NCBI RefSeq assembly: GCF_048544455.1
Contig: NC_133536.1
Coordinates: 196,915,325 to 196,979,324 of the forward strand
DNA: 64,000 nt
Direction: 5' to 3'
Source of the DNA: Silene latifolia
Taxonomy: Eukaryota > Streptophyta > Magnoliopsida > Caryophyllales > Caryophyllaceae
In this document: piece after piece, positions 1 to 10,460 of the stretch
Layout of the letters: every line of letters begins with the position of its first letter
Position numbering within the stretch: position 1 is the first letter of the stretch
The notes under the pieces: generated by a model
What the model was told of the DNA's origin: nothing
Seen by the model: only the letters and a program-made list of their open reading frames with translations
The model's database searches: none
Position numbers and translations under genes: made by a program

Positions 1-535
1 ATCATCTCGGTGAATAACTTTAGAAGTTTGCCATTTAATTAGTGGATGTTTGTTTAATAGTAAACTAACCCTGGAGTTGTACATTATCAAGTACTTGTGA
101 AAATCTTCTATGTTCCGCGACATCTTAAAACGACGATCCTCACTCGATACAAGCTCGTGATTATGCCCCATGTGGAATCGGTCAATTACTAGTAATCCAT
201 TCTTCATAAATAGCCTGACATGTGCTTTACACCCTACCCTCTTGACTGTATATTTCCTCTGGTTCGCAGTTCTTTTTCCCCATTGCATTCCTTCTTCCCT
301 AATCCCGGTCTCATTTTTTTTAATTACGCCTCTCCTTTTGGGACATATGTGAATCCCTCTCTCGTTGCAAAAACCAAAGAACTTTGACTGATTTCACCGT
401 CACGCCATTTTTTTGTCGAGTACTTCCGAACATCAAACCCGGTTGCCAATGCATAAACTTTATAGAATGTCACTTTGCCTCGATTTCAAAAATTGTTGCC
501 CTACACACGGTGTAAACTCCGCTGCCAAATGCTTT
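1..535 (-). pseudogene. FAR1 DNA-binding domain remnant (MULE transposase N-terminus), runs off the left edge
   Basis: Read on the minus strand, this stretch gives the plant FAR1 domain in order: TPCVGQQF, then FYKVYALATGFDVRKYSTKK with WRDG, then FATREGF or FCNERG, then VKRVGCKAHVRLFMKNG and finally FHMGHNHEL. These match the WRKY-GCM1-type zinc-binding fold with its late Cys and HNH residues. The parts lie in different frames: one change near the SDIL/FYK boundary (about 465-475) and another near 345-370, so this copy is not translatable as one protein. The FAR1 family comprises light-signalling factors (FHY3/FAR1) and the MULE transposases they derive from. The transposon-like surroundings favour a MULE. 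The DDE and SWIM parts would lie beyond base 1. Confidence 0.8.
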
Positions 536-611
536 CAATACTCGGTTTCACGCCTTGCGACCATCGAAAGCGAGAATCAATCATCCATGAAATGATTAAG
601 AAATACATAAC

Positions 612-1225
612 TCAACGCATATACTGTATAACTCTATGCACATACGGTATAACTCTGGTCACAGACTGTATAACTGTAGTCAGATAACGTATAACTCTAG
701 TCATACAATGTATAACTCTAGTCGCAGTTTGTATAACTCTAGTCATACAATGTATAACTCTAGTCACAGTTTGTATAACTCTAGTCATACAATGTATAAC
801 TCTAGTCACAGTTTGTATAACTCTAGTCATTTAATGTATAACCCTAGTCACACTGTATAACTCTGGTCACAGAATGTAAAACTCTAGTCAGATAACGTAT
901 AACTCTAGTCATACAATGTATAACTCTAGTCGCAGTTTGTATAACTCTAGTCATACAATGTATAACTCTAGTCACAGTTTGTATAACTCTAGTCATACAA
1001 TGTATAACTCTAGTCACAGTTTGTATAACTCTAGTCATTTAATGTATAGCCCTAGTCACACTGTATAACTCTGGTCACAGAATGTAAAACTCTAGTCAAA
1101 TAATGTATAACTCTAGTCACAGTATTCATAATTCTAGTCATTCAATGTATAACTCTTAGCAAATAATGTATAACTCTAGGTATATAATGCATAACTCTAG
1201 GCATACTTTGTATTCTAAGAGTTAT
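612..1225. repeat. 21-bp minisatellite array 1
   Basis: About 28 tandem copies of a 21-bp unit, consensus TGTATAACTCTAGTCAYACA plus one base. Variants end in CATACAA, CAGTTT, CGCAGTT or CATTTAA. The block at about 655-850 is repeated as a larger unit at about 865-1060, so there is higher-order structure. Because 21 is divisible by three, the array reads open on both strands as heptapeptide repeats (MYNSSHT-like on plus, MTRVIQT-like on minus). I regard these as by-products of the period, not as proteins. The array lies directly upstream of the FAR1 remnant. Confidence 0.95.
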
Positions 1226-1495
1226 ACATTTAATGAAACAGCACAATATATGGAATGCGAAGGGTTATAAGATTTCAAGCAGGGATATGGCACAACTTCC
1301 TAAACAAAATTCGTATTAATTTAAGCATCAAACCCCAAACATATTAATTAAAAAACAACTCAAAGGACACATTACTAATTATAAATTCATTCTACTATCT
1401 AAAAAACCAGTTCATTATATCCCTATCTCCACCCTAAACTCAAAACCCTAAATCGTTAAAACCTAATAATAAACTCCAAACTTCCTTCAACAACA
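1226..1495 (+). promoter_or_regulatory. 5' flank of microgene A, shared with the flank of microgene B
   Basis: This AT-rich stretch is nearly repeated at about 2415-2640, from GAAGGGTTATAAGATTT to the start codon. Both copies carry CCACCCTAAACTC and AAACCCTAAATC close upstream of the ATG. The latter resembles the telobox found near plant transcription starts. Conservation of the flank together with the ORF shows that the duplicated unit included a putative promoter and leader. No TATA box is certain. Confidence 0.5.
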
Positions 1496-1786
1496 ATGAA
1501 TGATGTCATTTGTAATACATGCATTATGACCGAGTACAACAAGAGTTTCATACGCCGGTTGCTTGACATTGAGAGGAGGTACAGGACCTACCTTGAGGAC
1601 GCTCAGATCGCACTCAAGGACGCCAAAGAAAATGGCTTGTCAGAGCAGCAGATAATGCAGCTATTAGAAGATATTGCATCTGCGGAACGAAACCTCCAAA
1701 TAGCAAAGGAGGAGAGGATGAATATCATAGAAGAGAATTCATCCCTATATGAACACCTAAGAACTGTATTTTTAGCAATGCATTAA
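1496..1786 (+). CDS. 96-residue coiled-coil microgene, copy A
   Basis: I do not recognise the family. The 96-codon frame starts at the first ATG after a telobox-like leader and ends in TAA. After an N-terminal segment of about 12 residues with two Cys, residues 17-90 are strongly helical, rich in E, K, R, L and Q and without proline. They include IALKDAK, a pair of QQ-containing turns and the segment AERNLQIAKEERMNIIEE, which suggests a single coiled coil. A second copy 1,145 bp downstream has the same length and 74 of 96 identical residues. The gene sits between minisatellite arrays and beside a FAR1 remnant, so it may be an accessory gene of a MULE or a captured host fragment. Codon usage looks coding, but I have no proof of expression. 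Confidence 0.55.
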   Translation: MNDVICNTCIMTEYNKSFIRRLLDIERRYRTYLEDAQIALKDAKENGLSEQQIMQLLEDIASAERNLQIAKEERMNIIEENSSLYEHLRTVFLAMH

Positions 1787-1964
1787 GTTTATGTATCTAT
1801 ATCTATTAATTAAGTTCATGTATGTTAAATGTGGGTTTGTTTTACTATCCTCTCCATCATCTTCTTTGTTTTATTTTATTTAATTTGTTTTACTAACAAA
1901 CACAGAAAAACTAAGCGAATAATAATTACAGAAAAAACAATGACGGAGAAAAACACATGCAAAT
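1787..1964. other. 3' flank of microgene A
   Basis: This A/T-rich segment contains TTTGTTTTACTATCCTCTCC and repeated TTTTATTT runs, and it recurs after copy B at about 2932-3112. No gene is seen. It probably holds the 3' UTR and polyadenylation region. It runs directly into the next minisatellite array. Confidence 0.4.
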
Positions 1965-2415
1965 AACATGTATAACTCTGGGCACAGAATGTATAACTGC
2001 AGGCATTTAATGTATAACTCTAATCATACAATGTATAACTCCAGCCAAAATGTGTATAACTCTAATCATACAATGTATAACTCCAGACAAAATGTGTATA
2101 ATTCTAATCATACAATGTATAACTCTAGACACAGCCTGTATAACTCTAATCATAAAATGTATAACTCTAGACACAGCTCGTATAACTCTATGCATTTAAT
2201 GTATGACTCTATGAACAGTCTGTATAACTCTAGTCATGCGATGTATAACTCTAGCTAAGAGTTATACAATGTGTATCTAGAGTTATACATCGCATGACTA
2301 GAGTTATACATTATCTATATCTATTAATTTAAGTCACAATGACTGTTCATAGAGTTATACATTGTGTATAACTCTAGGTTTATAATGCATAACTCTAGGC
2401 ATACTTTACATTAAA
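1965..2415. repeat. 21-bp minisatellite array 2 with an inverted-repeat core
   Basis: About 20 units of the same 21-bp family, with local variants (CAAAATG, CATAAAATG). The first part, to about 2258, is in direct orientation. At 2226-2312 the array turns over on itself: TCATGCGATGTATAACTCTA is followed by its reverse complement, so about 30 bp on each side could pair as a cruciform or RNA hairpin. After 2345 the units are again direct. Confidence 0.9.
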
Positions 2416-2640
2416 TTAAACGGCAGAACATATGGAATGCGAAGGGTTATAAGATTTGAAGAAGGGATATGTCACAACTTCCTAAACAAATATATTAATT
2501 AAAAAACAACTCAAAGGACACATTACTAATTATAAATTCATTCCAGTATCTCAATAACGAGTCCATTATATCCCTATCTCCACCCTAAACTCCAAACCCT
2601 AAATCTTTAAAACCTAATAAACTCCAAACTTCCTTCAATA

Positions 2641-2931
2641 ATGAATGATACCATTCGTTTAACATGCATTACGACCGAGTACAACAAAAGCTTCATAAGC
2701 CGCTTGAGGGAAATCGAGAAGAAGTACAGGGAATTCCTTAAGGATGCTCGGATCGCACTCAAGGACGCAAAAAAAAATGGCTTGTTAGAGCAGCAGATAC
2801 TGCAGCTATTACAAGATATTGCAACTGCTGAACGAAACCTCCAAATAGCAAAGGAGGAGAGGATGAATATCATAGAAGAGACTGCATCCCTATATGAACA
2901 TCTAAGAACTGTAGCTTCAGCAATGCATTAA
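2641..2931 (+). CDS. 96-residue coiled-coil microgene, copy B
   Basis: This is the second copy of the microgene at 1496-1786, with identical length and the same leader and trailer. It differs at 22 residues. By hand count there are about 22 replacement and 8 silent codon differences, near what neutral drift would give, although no stop or frameshift has appeared. Residues 63-80 (AERNLQIAKEERMNIIEE) are unchanged. Replacements cluster in the N-terminal third and include several charge changes (E to K, D to E, Q to R). The predicted helical, coiled-coil character is kept. Function unknown; it may be a transposon accessory protein or a decaying duplicate. Confidence 0.55.
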   Translation: MNDTIRLTCITTEYNKSFISRLREIEKKYREFLKDARIALKDAKKNGLLEQQILQLLQDIATAERNLQIAKEERMNIIEETASLYEHLRTVASAMH

Positions 2932-3111
2932 GTTTATGTATCTATATATCTATTAATTAAGTTCATGTATGTTAAATGTGGATTTGTTTTACTATCCTCT
3001 CCATCATCTTCTTTGTTTTATTTTATTTAATTTGTTTTGCTAACAAACGCAGAAAAATTAAGCGACTATTAATTACAGAAAAAACCTTGACGGAGAAAAA
3101 CACATGCAAAG

Positions 3112-3975
3112 AACATGTATAACTCTGGGCACAGCCTGTATAACTTTTAGCATATAATGTATAACTCTAGTCATACATTGTATAACTCTAGTCATACATT
3201 GTATAACTCTAGTCATACAATGTATAACTCTAGTCATTTAATGTATAACTCTTCGCATAAAATGTATAACTCTAGTCATACATTGTATAACTCTAGTCAT
3301 ACATTGTATAACTCTAGTCATACAATGTATAACTCTAGTCATTTAATGTATAACTCTTCGCATAAAATGTATAACTGTAGGCATATAATGTATAACTCTT
3401 GACACAGCCTGTATAACTCTAGGCATATAATGTATAACTCTTGACACAGCCTGTATAACTCTAGGCATATAACTCTGGGCACAGCCTGTATAACTTTTAG
3501 CATATAATGTATAACTCTAGTCATACATTGTATAACTCTAGTCATACATTGTATAACTCTAGTCATACAATGTATAACTCTAGTCATTTAATGTATAACT
3601 CTCCTCACACTGTCGAACTCTGGGCACAGAATGTATAACTGTAGGTAGATAATGTATAACTCTAGTAACAGTATTCATAATTCTAGTCCAAAGATGTAAA
3701 ACTCTAGTCACACTTTATAACTCCAGACATCCAATGTATAACTCTAGGCATTTGATGTATAACTCTATGGATATAATGTATAACTCCAAACACAGTCTGT
3801 ATATGCTAAGAGTTATACATTATATGCCTAGAGTTATACATTGTAGAGTGTATTACTGTAGTTCCAGAATGTATAACTCTACTCATACAATGTATAACTC
3901 TAATCATACAATGTATAACTCTTGACACAGCCTGTATAACTCTAGGCAGATAATGTACAACTGTCCACATCCTAT
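3112..3975. repeat. 21-bp minisatellite array 3
   Basis: About 35-40 units of the TGTATAACTCTAG family. It has higher-order structure: the block beginning CTGGGCACAGCCTGTATAAC at about 3126 returns at about 3476, and CATACATTG, CATACAATG, CATTTAATG sequences repeat as sets. Units at about 3798-3845 are inverted (GAGTTATACATTATATGCC). A few degenerate AGTTATAC units trail on to about 4215. Confidence 0.9.
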
Positions 3976-4816
3976 AACTTCACTTAATGAATGTATAAAC
4001 TTCAGCTATAACATGAATAACTATATCAAAATTGGTTGTTTAGTAAGAGTTTTTACGCACAATTTAGGGTTTGAGTATCTCTGTTACTTGAATCTGCAGG
4101 AAATTGTCAAAGAGTTTTACAAAAACCCACGATGAATATAGAACTGCATGTTGACACTCAGACATTCAAAGTTATACATATTTGGGTCGAGTTATACTAA
4201 AACCCACCAAGTTATAATTCGTACTTTATCAAGCTTTTAAATTTCCATCATTTTTTGCCATCAACAACAAGCTACCAAAATGAAATCAGAACCTGTCATT
4301 TTTTGCCATTAACATCAAGCTACAATAATAACCTAGACACAAATAAGAAAGTAAACAACTCACCATTGACGGCAACTTCAATCTGCATATGATCCATTTC
4401 ACAAACACTGACTGTCATTTCCTGCTTGTTTCTCTGATGAACACTGAGAATTTAATTTCTCTTCAACAAAGTTATTTGATGATGATCACTGATGTAGTTT
4501 TACATGTGCGCTGAAATTTCTCTTATTTTTTTGATGATTGATATTGTATTTTACAGTATTTAGGATCGTTTTTTTGAGGATTTTTTAGGGTTTTTGCTTG
4601 TTCAGATGTTTTGAATGGTGAAAAGAGGAGGGAAGCATGCAAAATGATATAGGAGGCTTTGTTTATTGCTATTGTCCGCGGGATTTGATATGGACGCAAG
4701 ATACATAAACAAAGTGAAAGTGGTCCCTCTCTCACACAATCACCATTTTCCTTTTTTTTTTTTGCTCTAAAAAACACGCCCTCTCTCCTCATCTCATCCC
4801 TTCAATCCCTTCATCC
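3976..4816. other. Non-coding stretch after the minisatellites
   Basis: No gene recognised. It contains two copies of a short GTCATTTTTTGCCAT-like phrase near 4245 and 4297 and degenerate AGTTATAC units up to about 4215. The GA-rich minus-strand frame at 4523-4792 is low complexity and I do not support it as a gene. Confidence 0.4.
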
Positions 4817-4870
4817 AAGGGCTCTTATAAAGACTTAGGGCCTTATAAGGTATGAAGACCTTATAAGAAC

Positions 4871-4876
<6 letters not shown>
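4817..4876. repeat. Short inverted repeat, possible MULE terminus
   Basis: AAGGGCTCTTATAA at the left is answered by the complement of AAGGGTTCTTATAA at the right, with ACCTTATAAGG-type inner repeats. This forms a near-palindrome of about 60 bp next to a CT/AT microsatellite. It could be the outer end of the element that holds the FAR1 remnant and the minisatellites. No partner end is inside the window. Confidence 0.35.

Positions 4877-4925
<49 letters not shown>
4874..4925. repeat. (CT)n(AT)n microsatellite
   Basis: About 14 CT units followed by about 12 AT units, directly against the left TIR of the next element. The mirror-image (TA)n(GA)n tract stands at 10317-10390. Confidence 0.95.
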
Positions 4926-5773
4926 GAAATAGGATCATGTGCGAACCTAAAGTTCGGTGCGAACTTACGAACTAAATAGAGATGGTTAGATTAAATTGAT
5001 TAATGGTCCAAATTAGATCTCAAACTCATACACAAAACCATATTCACCCGTCTGCAATCACTCTCATCCACTACTTCCTCTTCACAAGTCAGTACCCACC
5101 CAACTAACCTCACGCACCGGAGCTCCGACAACCGGCAACAACCACTCTTGTTGACCGTGTATTGCACGACGGAACACTTTTACAGCGCCGTGAAGGTGTT
5201 ACGATCCTACCTATGAACCTCACTACGCACTACCACCGTCATAGTCGCCTCACATCACCACCACTGATGCCAAGTGCGTCGTCTCTACCCGGCGAAAACG
5301 TCATTTGGTTCGGAATTTCGTCATAATCCCCAACATACTCAGATTTTTTGATTTTGTTCTTCGTTTTTTGGTAGATCTGATTTATTGTTTTCGAATTTAG
5401 CTTATGGAGATGTGGATCTTAACTATTTTGGCAAATTATTGAAATGGTCGTCGTTCTCTGAGGTGGTTAAGGGAGGGTGGTGCGTGATGGATCGCCTGAG
5501 TTTGGCTGAATAGGGTGGCGCGTGGAGGCGGTGCCGTAATCGGGGAGGGGAAGGGGAGCGAATGGAAGGGAAATAACATGGTGGATAAATATTGTCGGAG
5601 TAGTCATGGCTTCATGGGGGATCTTGGTGTTAGTAGTGGTGGTCGTCGGGGTGATAACCCGAGAGGTGGTGGACACCTGGGTATGAGTAGTGTTTGTAGG
5701 TGTCGCATGTCGTGGCTGAGTAATGGCGGCGTTGGTGGCAGCGACGGTGGTGGGGGCAGTGGTGATGGTGGTG

Positions 5774-6350
5774 GCAGTGGATACACAAAATACCACCCTA
5801 GATACATTTCATATAACTACTAGATACACTTCGTATAACTACTAGATACACATGTGAAGAGGAAGTAGTGGATGAGATACACCCCTTTATCAAACTAGGT
5901 ACACTAATTTACTTTACTAGATACACATTTCTGTCAAGCTAGATACACTTCTTTACCTTACTAGATACACATATCTGACAAGTTAGATACACTTCTTTAC
6001 CTTGTTATATACACATACCTAACAAGTTAGATACACTCATTTACCTTGCTAGATACACATCTCTAGTAAGCAAGTATTATTCCTTTGAGTTGCTAGTTAC
6101 ATGTCTTTAGCTAGCTAGATAGTCTCCTTTAGATTGCTAGATATACTTCTTTACCTTGCTAAATACACCTCTATAGCATGCTAAATACACTCCTTTAGAT
6201 TGCTAGATACAAACTTTTACCTTGCTAGATACACATCTTTGGCATGTAGGCTTGCTAGATACACACATTTACAGTGCTAGATACACTTTTTTACTTACCG
6301 AGATACACATCTATGACATACAAGACATATTCCTTTAGATTGCTAGAGAC
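5774..6350. repeat. Degenerate ~30-bp repeats with CTAGATACAC core
   Basis: About 18-20 degenerate copies of a unit close to GCTAGATACAC, then TTCTTTACCTT, at 28-32 bp spacing. Variants replace GATACAC by AATACAC or GTTACAT. It lies in the left arm of the composite element. The same GATACAC core recurs at 8810-9190. Confidence 0.85.
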
Positions 6351-7199
6351 AACCTCAATGTGAAAGAGCATTTTTATATTTCAACAGGCTATATTTTTCG
6401 AGGTGGTATAGTATTCCACACCACCCTATATGTCTAGAGGGTGCATTGTCTTCTGTCAATCTAACCTTGTTAGATTATGTGTAATTCCCATTTCTATAAT
6501 TAGGAGGAATTGGTCAGAGCTGAGCATCATTGATTTTGTAGTGTAATTTTATTTGTCCTTGTGAAGTTTTGATCAGTAATGTGAACACTTTTTGTAATCA
6601 GTTTTAATTGGATATGGTTTATAGACAAGCGAAAATATTTGGGAAAGACGGCGTTTCACTAAGAGAGATGAAGATAAAATTTTGTGGCAAGATTTACAAG
6701 TTTGATAGTAAAAACTCGTTCTCAATTTTGTAGCTTCCTCCATAATTAATGAAATACCAGGCATATTATGTAACAAATTGACAATGTTCTGTCAATAATT
6801 TTCGTATTCCTTCCAATTTTACATTCGTCCTGAATTTGTGTGTGAATAATACTCTTATGCTACTACGTCAAATAACTCGAGAGCATAACCTATGGCGCAC
6901 CTCGCTTATGCAGAATCAAATGGAATTACTAGGTGCAACTACACCCGGAAACACACAGAACAAGTACTTAACTACATAAACCTGGATAGGAAGAGTATCC
7001 AATTCTGAACAAGGGCCACGCATTAGTATGATTACTATACTGTGAAATAAGCTATAACACAAGTGCAGCAAGATCAAAATTACAACTTGAAAGGGGATGA
7101 CATTGTTCTCTCGGTTGCAAGGTCATGCATAAGCGGTTGAACACTTGTAAACTATGAGCACATGGATATCAAATGTACACAGCCACGACCACGCAACTG
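6351..7199. other. Interior of the composite element, no gene recognised
   Basis: Moderately AT-rich DNA with no convincing frame. The minus frame at 6573-6776 has no recognisable motif. Confidence 0.3.
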
Positions 7200-7790
7200 T
7201 ATTTACCTACTAGATAACAATGACAAACTTTTTACAGTAAGAGCTTGATGTAAGGTCTTTGCACTGCTCACCATATAAAGAGTCTATGAGATGGTGCTTA
7301 TGGTCTGGATTCAGAATCCCATCTGCACTGAAACTGTCCATGTCGCTTCTTTAACACACAAAAAAACATCGACATATATCGAACTTTTTTCCAGGATGCT
7401 TCAGTGTACTCGGAGAAGAAAAGGGGATGAGATACTGCTGCTTCTGCTGAACTTCAACATGATCTTTCAATGTTGAATTCTGGAATCATGCTGTTTATTT
7501 TTCCTTATTTGAAGACCGAACCAGATTGCAGGCTTTCAGGGATTATCAGCTGAATAGGTTGAATAGTCTTTCACCATAAGGATCTCACCGCATAATTTCT
7601 TAGGAACTTGTTCCAGTGCTATTCCTTCTTGCCATGCCTGCCCAACCATCACCACGCCTAATTCGTTCACAACCAACACTTGCCTACACTTCTCAATCTC
7701 GCCACATGGAAATTCTGATTCTGCTCGTTCCGGATTGCCCACAATGGGTTGTGAAGAGCTCGTCAGACTCAATCTCGCCATGGGCAACTA
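7200..7790 (-). pseudogene. Captured host-gene exon fragments, family not recognised
   Basis: Two minus-strand stretches look like ordinary plant protein. One (about 7536-7787) contains GEIEKCRQVLVVNELGVVM, VGQAWQEGIALEQVPKKL and CGEILMVKDY. The other (about 7215-7340) contains DSFSADGILNPDHKHHLIDS and LYGEQCKDL. Between them is a frame with VQQKQQYLIPFSSPS. They look like exons with introns, but no complete gene can be followed and I cannot name the parent. Their position inside TIRs fits gene-fragment capture of the Pack-MULE kind. Confidence 0.4.
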
Positions 7791-8655
7791 AAATTTTGAA
7801 GAAAGCACAAGCCATACATAGTCACATGTACTCAGGCAAAAACTCCCCGCTTCAGGAACATTATCATTGCTACAAAAACATTAGCCCTAACAGAAATGGG
7901 AATACCAGTGACCAACCAAAAATCACAAAATGCCAAATTTCACCACATCCTAAGGCCACAAGTTATTGGAGACGGGTATGTGCATAAACAAAAACATGGT
8001 ACAAATGAGGACGAAATTGCTAAAGCACAAAGCTTGATGATAGATTATTCATTTCTCTTTGCTGAAATACAAAAAAGAAATGCATCTAGATAAAAAAAAG
8101 GACCAATAAAATCTGAAAATTTTGAAAATTTTGACATGTAATAATTATAATTCACACATGGGCAACTAAAATTTTCAATCTTTCTGATTGAAAAACCATG
8201 GGAGGACCAATAAAATCTGAAAACCTCCAATAAAAATCATTAAAACACAATAAATATTGTAAAGGGAAGCAAATTACGGTGAAATATCAAAGAAGTTGAT
8301 TCCAAGTTGAAATGCAAGAGAAACAGTAGCAATGGCTTCTTCTTTGGAAACGGGACCAAGAAGTGATGCACCGAAACCAACACAGCTAGTTTGAGGCCAT
8401 TTTTATCCTCTCTTTGCTCCATTTTTTTATGATTGATCATTATAATAGTTGAATAGTGATCGTCCTGCGATTGCAATGGTGAGTGTCAAGTGACGGCGAC
8501 TTTCACAGGTGATCGACCGACATCGTCAGGTGGTTGGGTATGTGGGAGGTTAAGGAGAGAGGAGAGAGGAGGTAGTATTGGTAGCGTGAGGATGATAACC
8601 CATCACATTATCAGCGCGTGATTGAGGGAGTACGGATTGTAAGTTTGTGGATTTC
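7791..8655. other. Right interior of the composite element
   Basis: Contains a duplicated phrase GGGCAACTAAAATTTT (about 7782 and 8160) and GACCAATAAAATCTGAAAA (about 8101 and 8203), so there is a local direct repeat of about 100 bp spacing. No gene is supported. Confidence 0.35.
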
Positions 8656-8708
8656 AAGTTAGTTCGTATGGTTCAAATCTTTTAACTTTAGTTAAATCGA
8701 CTTTTCCG

Positions 8709-8712
<4 letters not shown>

Positions 8713-8776
<64 letters not shown>

Positions 8777-8778
8777 AC
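8713..8778. repeat. (TA)n microsatellite
   Basis: About 60 bp of TA units between an internal TIR-like terminus (8659-8712) and a second run of GATACAC repeats. Confidence 0.95.
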
Positions 8779-8809
8779 TATAACTAGCTTAGTTGTACCT
8801 TTTTTTTTC

Positions 8810-9190
8810 AGATACACTTTATTAGCTTGTCATATACACTTCTTATTGAGATACATTTTATAACATAACTAAATACATTTTTTTCACACTAAAATTCTAT
8901 ATGCACTTTTACACTTTTTTAATACTATTTTTTTTTTTTTGCAGATACACATGTCACTAAAGGCAGATACATATCTTATATTTTGCAGATACGTTTTATT
9001 TATTTGTGGATACATTTTATACTTTTTGCGGATACACATATCACTATTGTTAGATACACATGTCAATACTCCCAGATACGCATATCAGTACGGTGAGATA
9101 CGCATGTCTATACTACCAGATACACATATTGTATGTGTATGTAGTAGTTTTCATATACGTATCTAGTAGTATTTATACACGTATCCACCC
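8810..9190. repeat. Degenerate ~29-bp repeats with AGATACACAT core
   Basis: About 13 copies of a unit such as CAGATACACATGTCACTA at 27-31 bp spacing. It shares the GATACAC core with 5774-6350, which indicates a second member of the same element family. It is followed by a GC-rich tract of CACCACGCACC-type low-complexity sequence (9180-9400). Confidence 0.85.
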
Positions 9191-10312
9191 CAAACACTAC
9201 TTCCCACCACCACCGACTGCCACCACGCACAGCTACCATCGACTGCCACCACGCACCGCCACCACGCACCACCCCACCGCCGCCACAACTCCACCGGCAA
9301 CAACTCACCCAGACCCAACGTCGGCCACACCGCCACAACTCCACCACGCACCACCCCACCGGCCACTACACGTCTACACCCCACATCTCTGTCACCATTA
9401 ACCGCGTCGGCGACACCATCTATCACCATATATGATGTCGGCGACCTAGGTAAAACCGTCCGCAACTCCTGTAATTCGACATAGGTGAAACCGTCCGCCG
9501 CTCCTACAATGACGAATTGTGGTGCTAACCAAAATAAACTCATAGAAAGCGAGCTCAGATTGGGATCTTTGTCAACAACGTTAAGCCTTTTCCGATCAAC
9601 CAAAGCTGCCGACTCCACATATGACACCGAGTGCATCATCTCTGACCGGCAATAACATTTTGTGGTTCGAAATACTCCGACATGAACCCCGGTGTAATCG
9701 ATTTTTTGAAAATAATCTTCATTTGTTCTAGATCTACAATCTAATCAGAAAAAAATAAAAAATAAAAACAATTTATCTTACTACACCAACAACCGTCACA
9801 GACGAAATAAATGATGCTTTGCTCCTCAAAACCTCAAAAACCAAACATTGTTACTTTATTTTTTAAATTTCCAAAAACTAATTGTTATATCTATTAAAAA
9901 CGAAAATAAATTCCAAAAAAGCAACTATACTAGAGACATATTCAGAAACCGTCGCATCGGAAAGTGTAATATTTGGCCGGAGATTACATTGTCGGTGACA
10001 ATGGTGGTAGTCGTGGGCCAACGATGGTGCTGGTAGGTACGAAATAAAGCAATACTCGTATACACTAGCCAGATTCCGACGGGTTTATTGGTTGTTTGTT
10101 AGAGATGACCGGCACCGACACCGGTGTCTCAAAATGATGAAATGAAGCAGTGGGTCAGGGTAGTTGAATGATTGTTGTGTGATATGGTGCTATAGATAAC
10201 AGTACTCCGTATTATAAGGGTGGGGATATGACTTGCCTAAAATGACGTTAATAAAGGTTTTTTTTATTAGTTCGTACGGTTCGCACCGTAATTTAGTTCG
10301 TACGGGTTCCTG

Positions 10313-10316
<4 letters not shown>

Positions 10317-10390
<74 letters not shown>
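10317..10390. repeat. (TA)n(GA)n microsatellite
   Basis: About 22 TA units then about 15 GA units, exactly between the right end of the composite element and the left TIR of the ULP1-carrying MULE. Confidence 0.95.
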
Positions 10391-10393
<3 letters not shown>

Positions 10394-10460
10394 AGGATCT
10401 ATTGAGTCTAGCCTCTTAGGGTGAGTCCGTCCTACCATTCCTAGCCATCCGATCATCTCC
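10391..10460 (+). repeat. Left TIR of the ULP1 MULE
   Basis: GTTAGGATC, TTGAGTCTAG and GTGAGTCCGTCCTACCATT are matched in order by the reverse complement of the right end. Confidence 0.8.

Larger units (their letters stand above)
4921..10320. mobile_element. Composite MULE-like non-autonomous element
   Basis: The two ends are inverted repeats of about 50 bp. At the left is TAGGATC...GTGCGAAC, AAGTTCGGTGCGAAC, TTACGAACTAA (4925-4974). At the right, the complement of 10265-10318 gives TCAGGAAC, ATTACGGTGCGAACCG, TACGAACTAA. A third, weaker terminus (GAACCATACGAACTAA on the minus strand) lies at 8659-8712 against an internal TA tract. The block at about 5265-5400 is repeated in the same orientation at about 9610-9740. 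This suggests a related element inserted into, or joined to, the first. There is no transposase inside. The contents are subterminal repeats, GC-rich leader-like DNA and captured pieces. Confidence 0.6.

Noticed and set aside
636-2258. Heptad-repeat proteins (MYNSSHT- and MTRVIQT-type frames) as real genes
   Set aside because: They exist on both strands only because the repeat period is a multiple of three; no start context or non-repeat domain accompanies them.
612-3975. CRISPR-like array
   Set aside because: Units are contiguous 21-bp tandem repeats without unique spacers, in a plant nuclear context with no cas genes.
5467-5823. Gly-rich and Thr-rich frames on both strands
   Set aside because: Low-complexity GGTGG/CCACC tracts in the composite element; overlapping opposite frames and no motif.
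9108-9639. Long minus-strand frame over CCACCACGCACC repeats
   Set aside because: Simple-sequence Gly/Trp/Val translation, no homology recognised, lies in a transposon arm.
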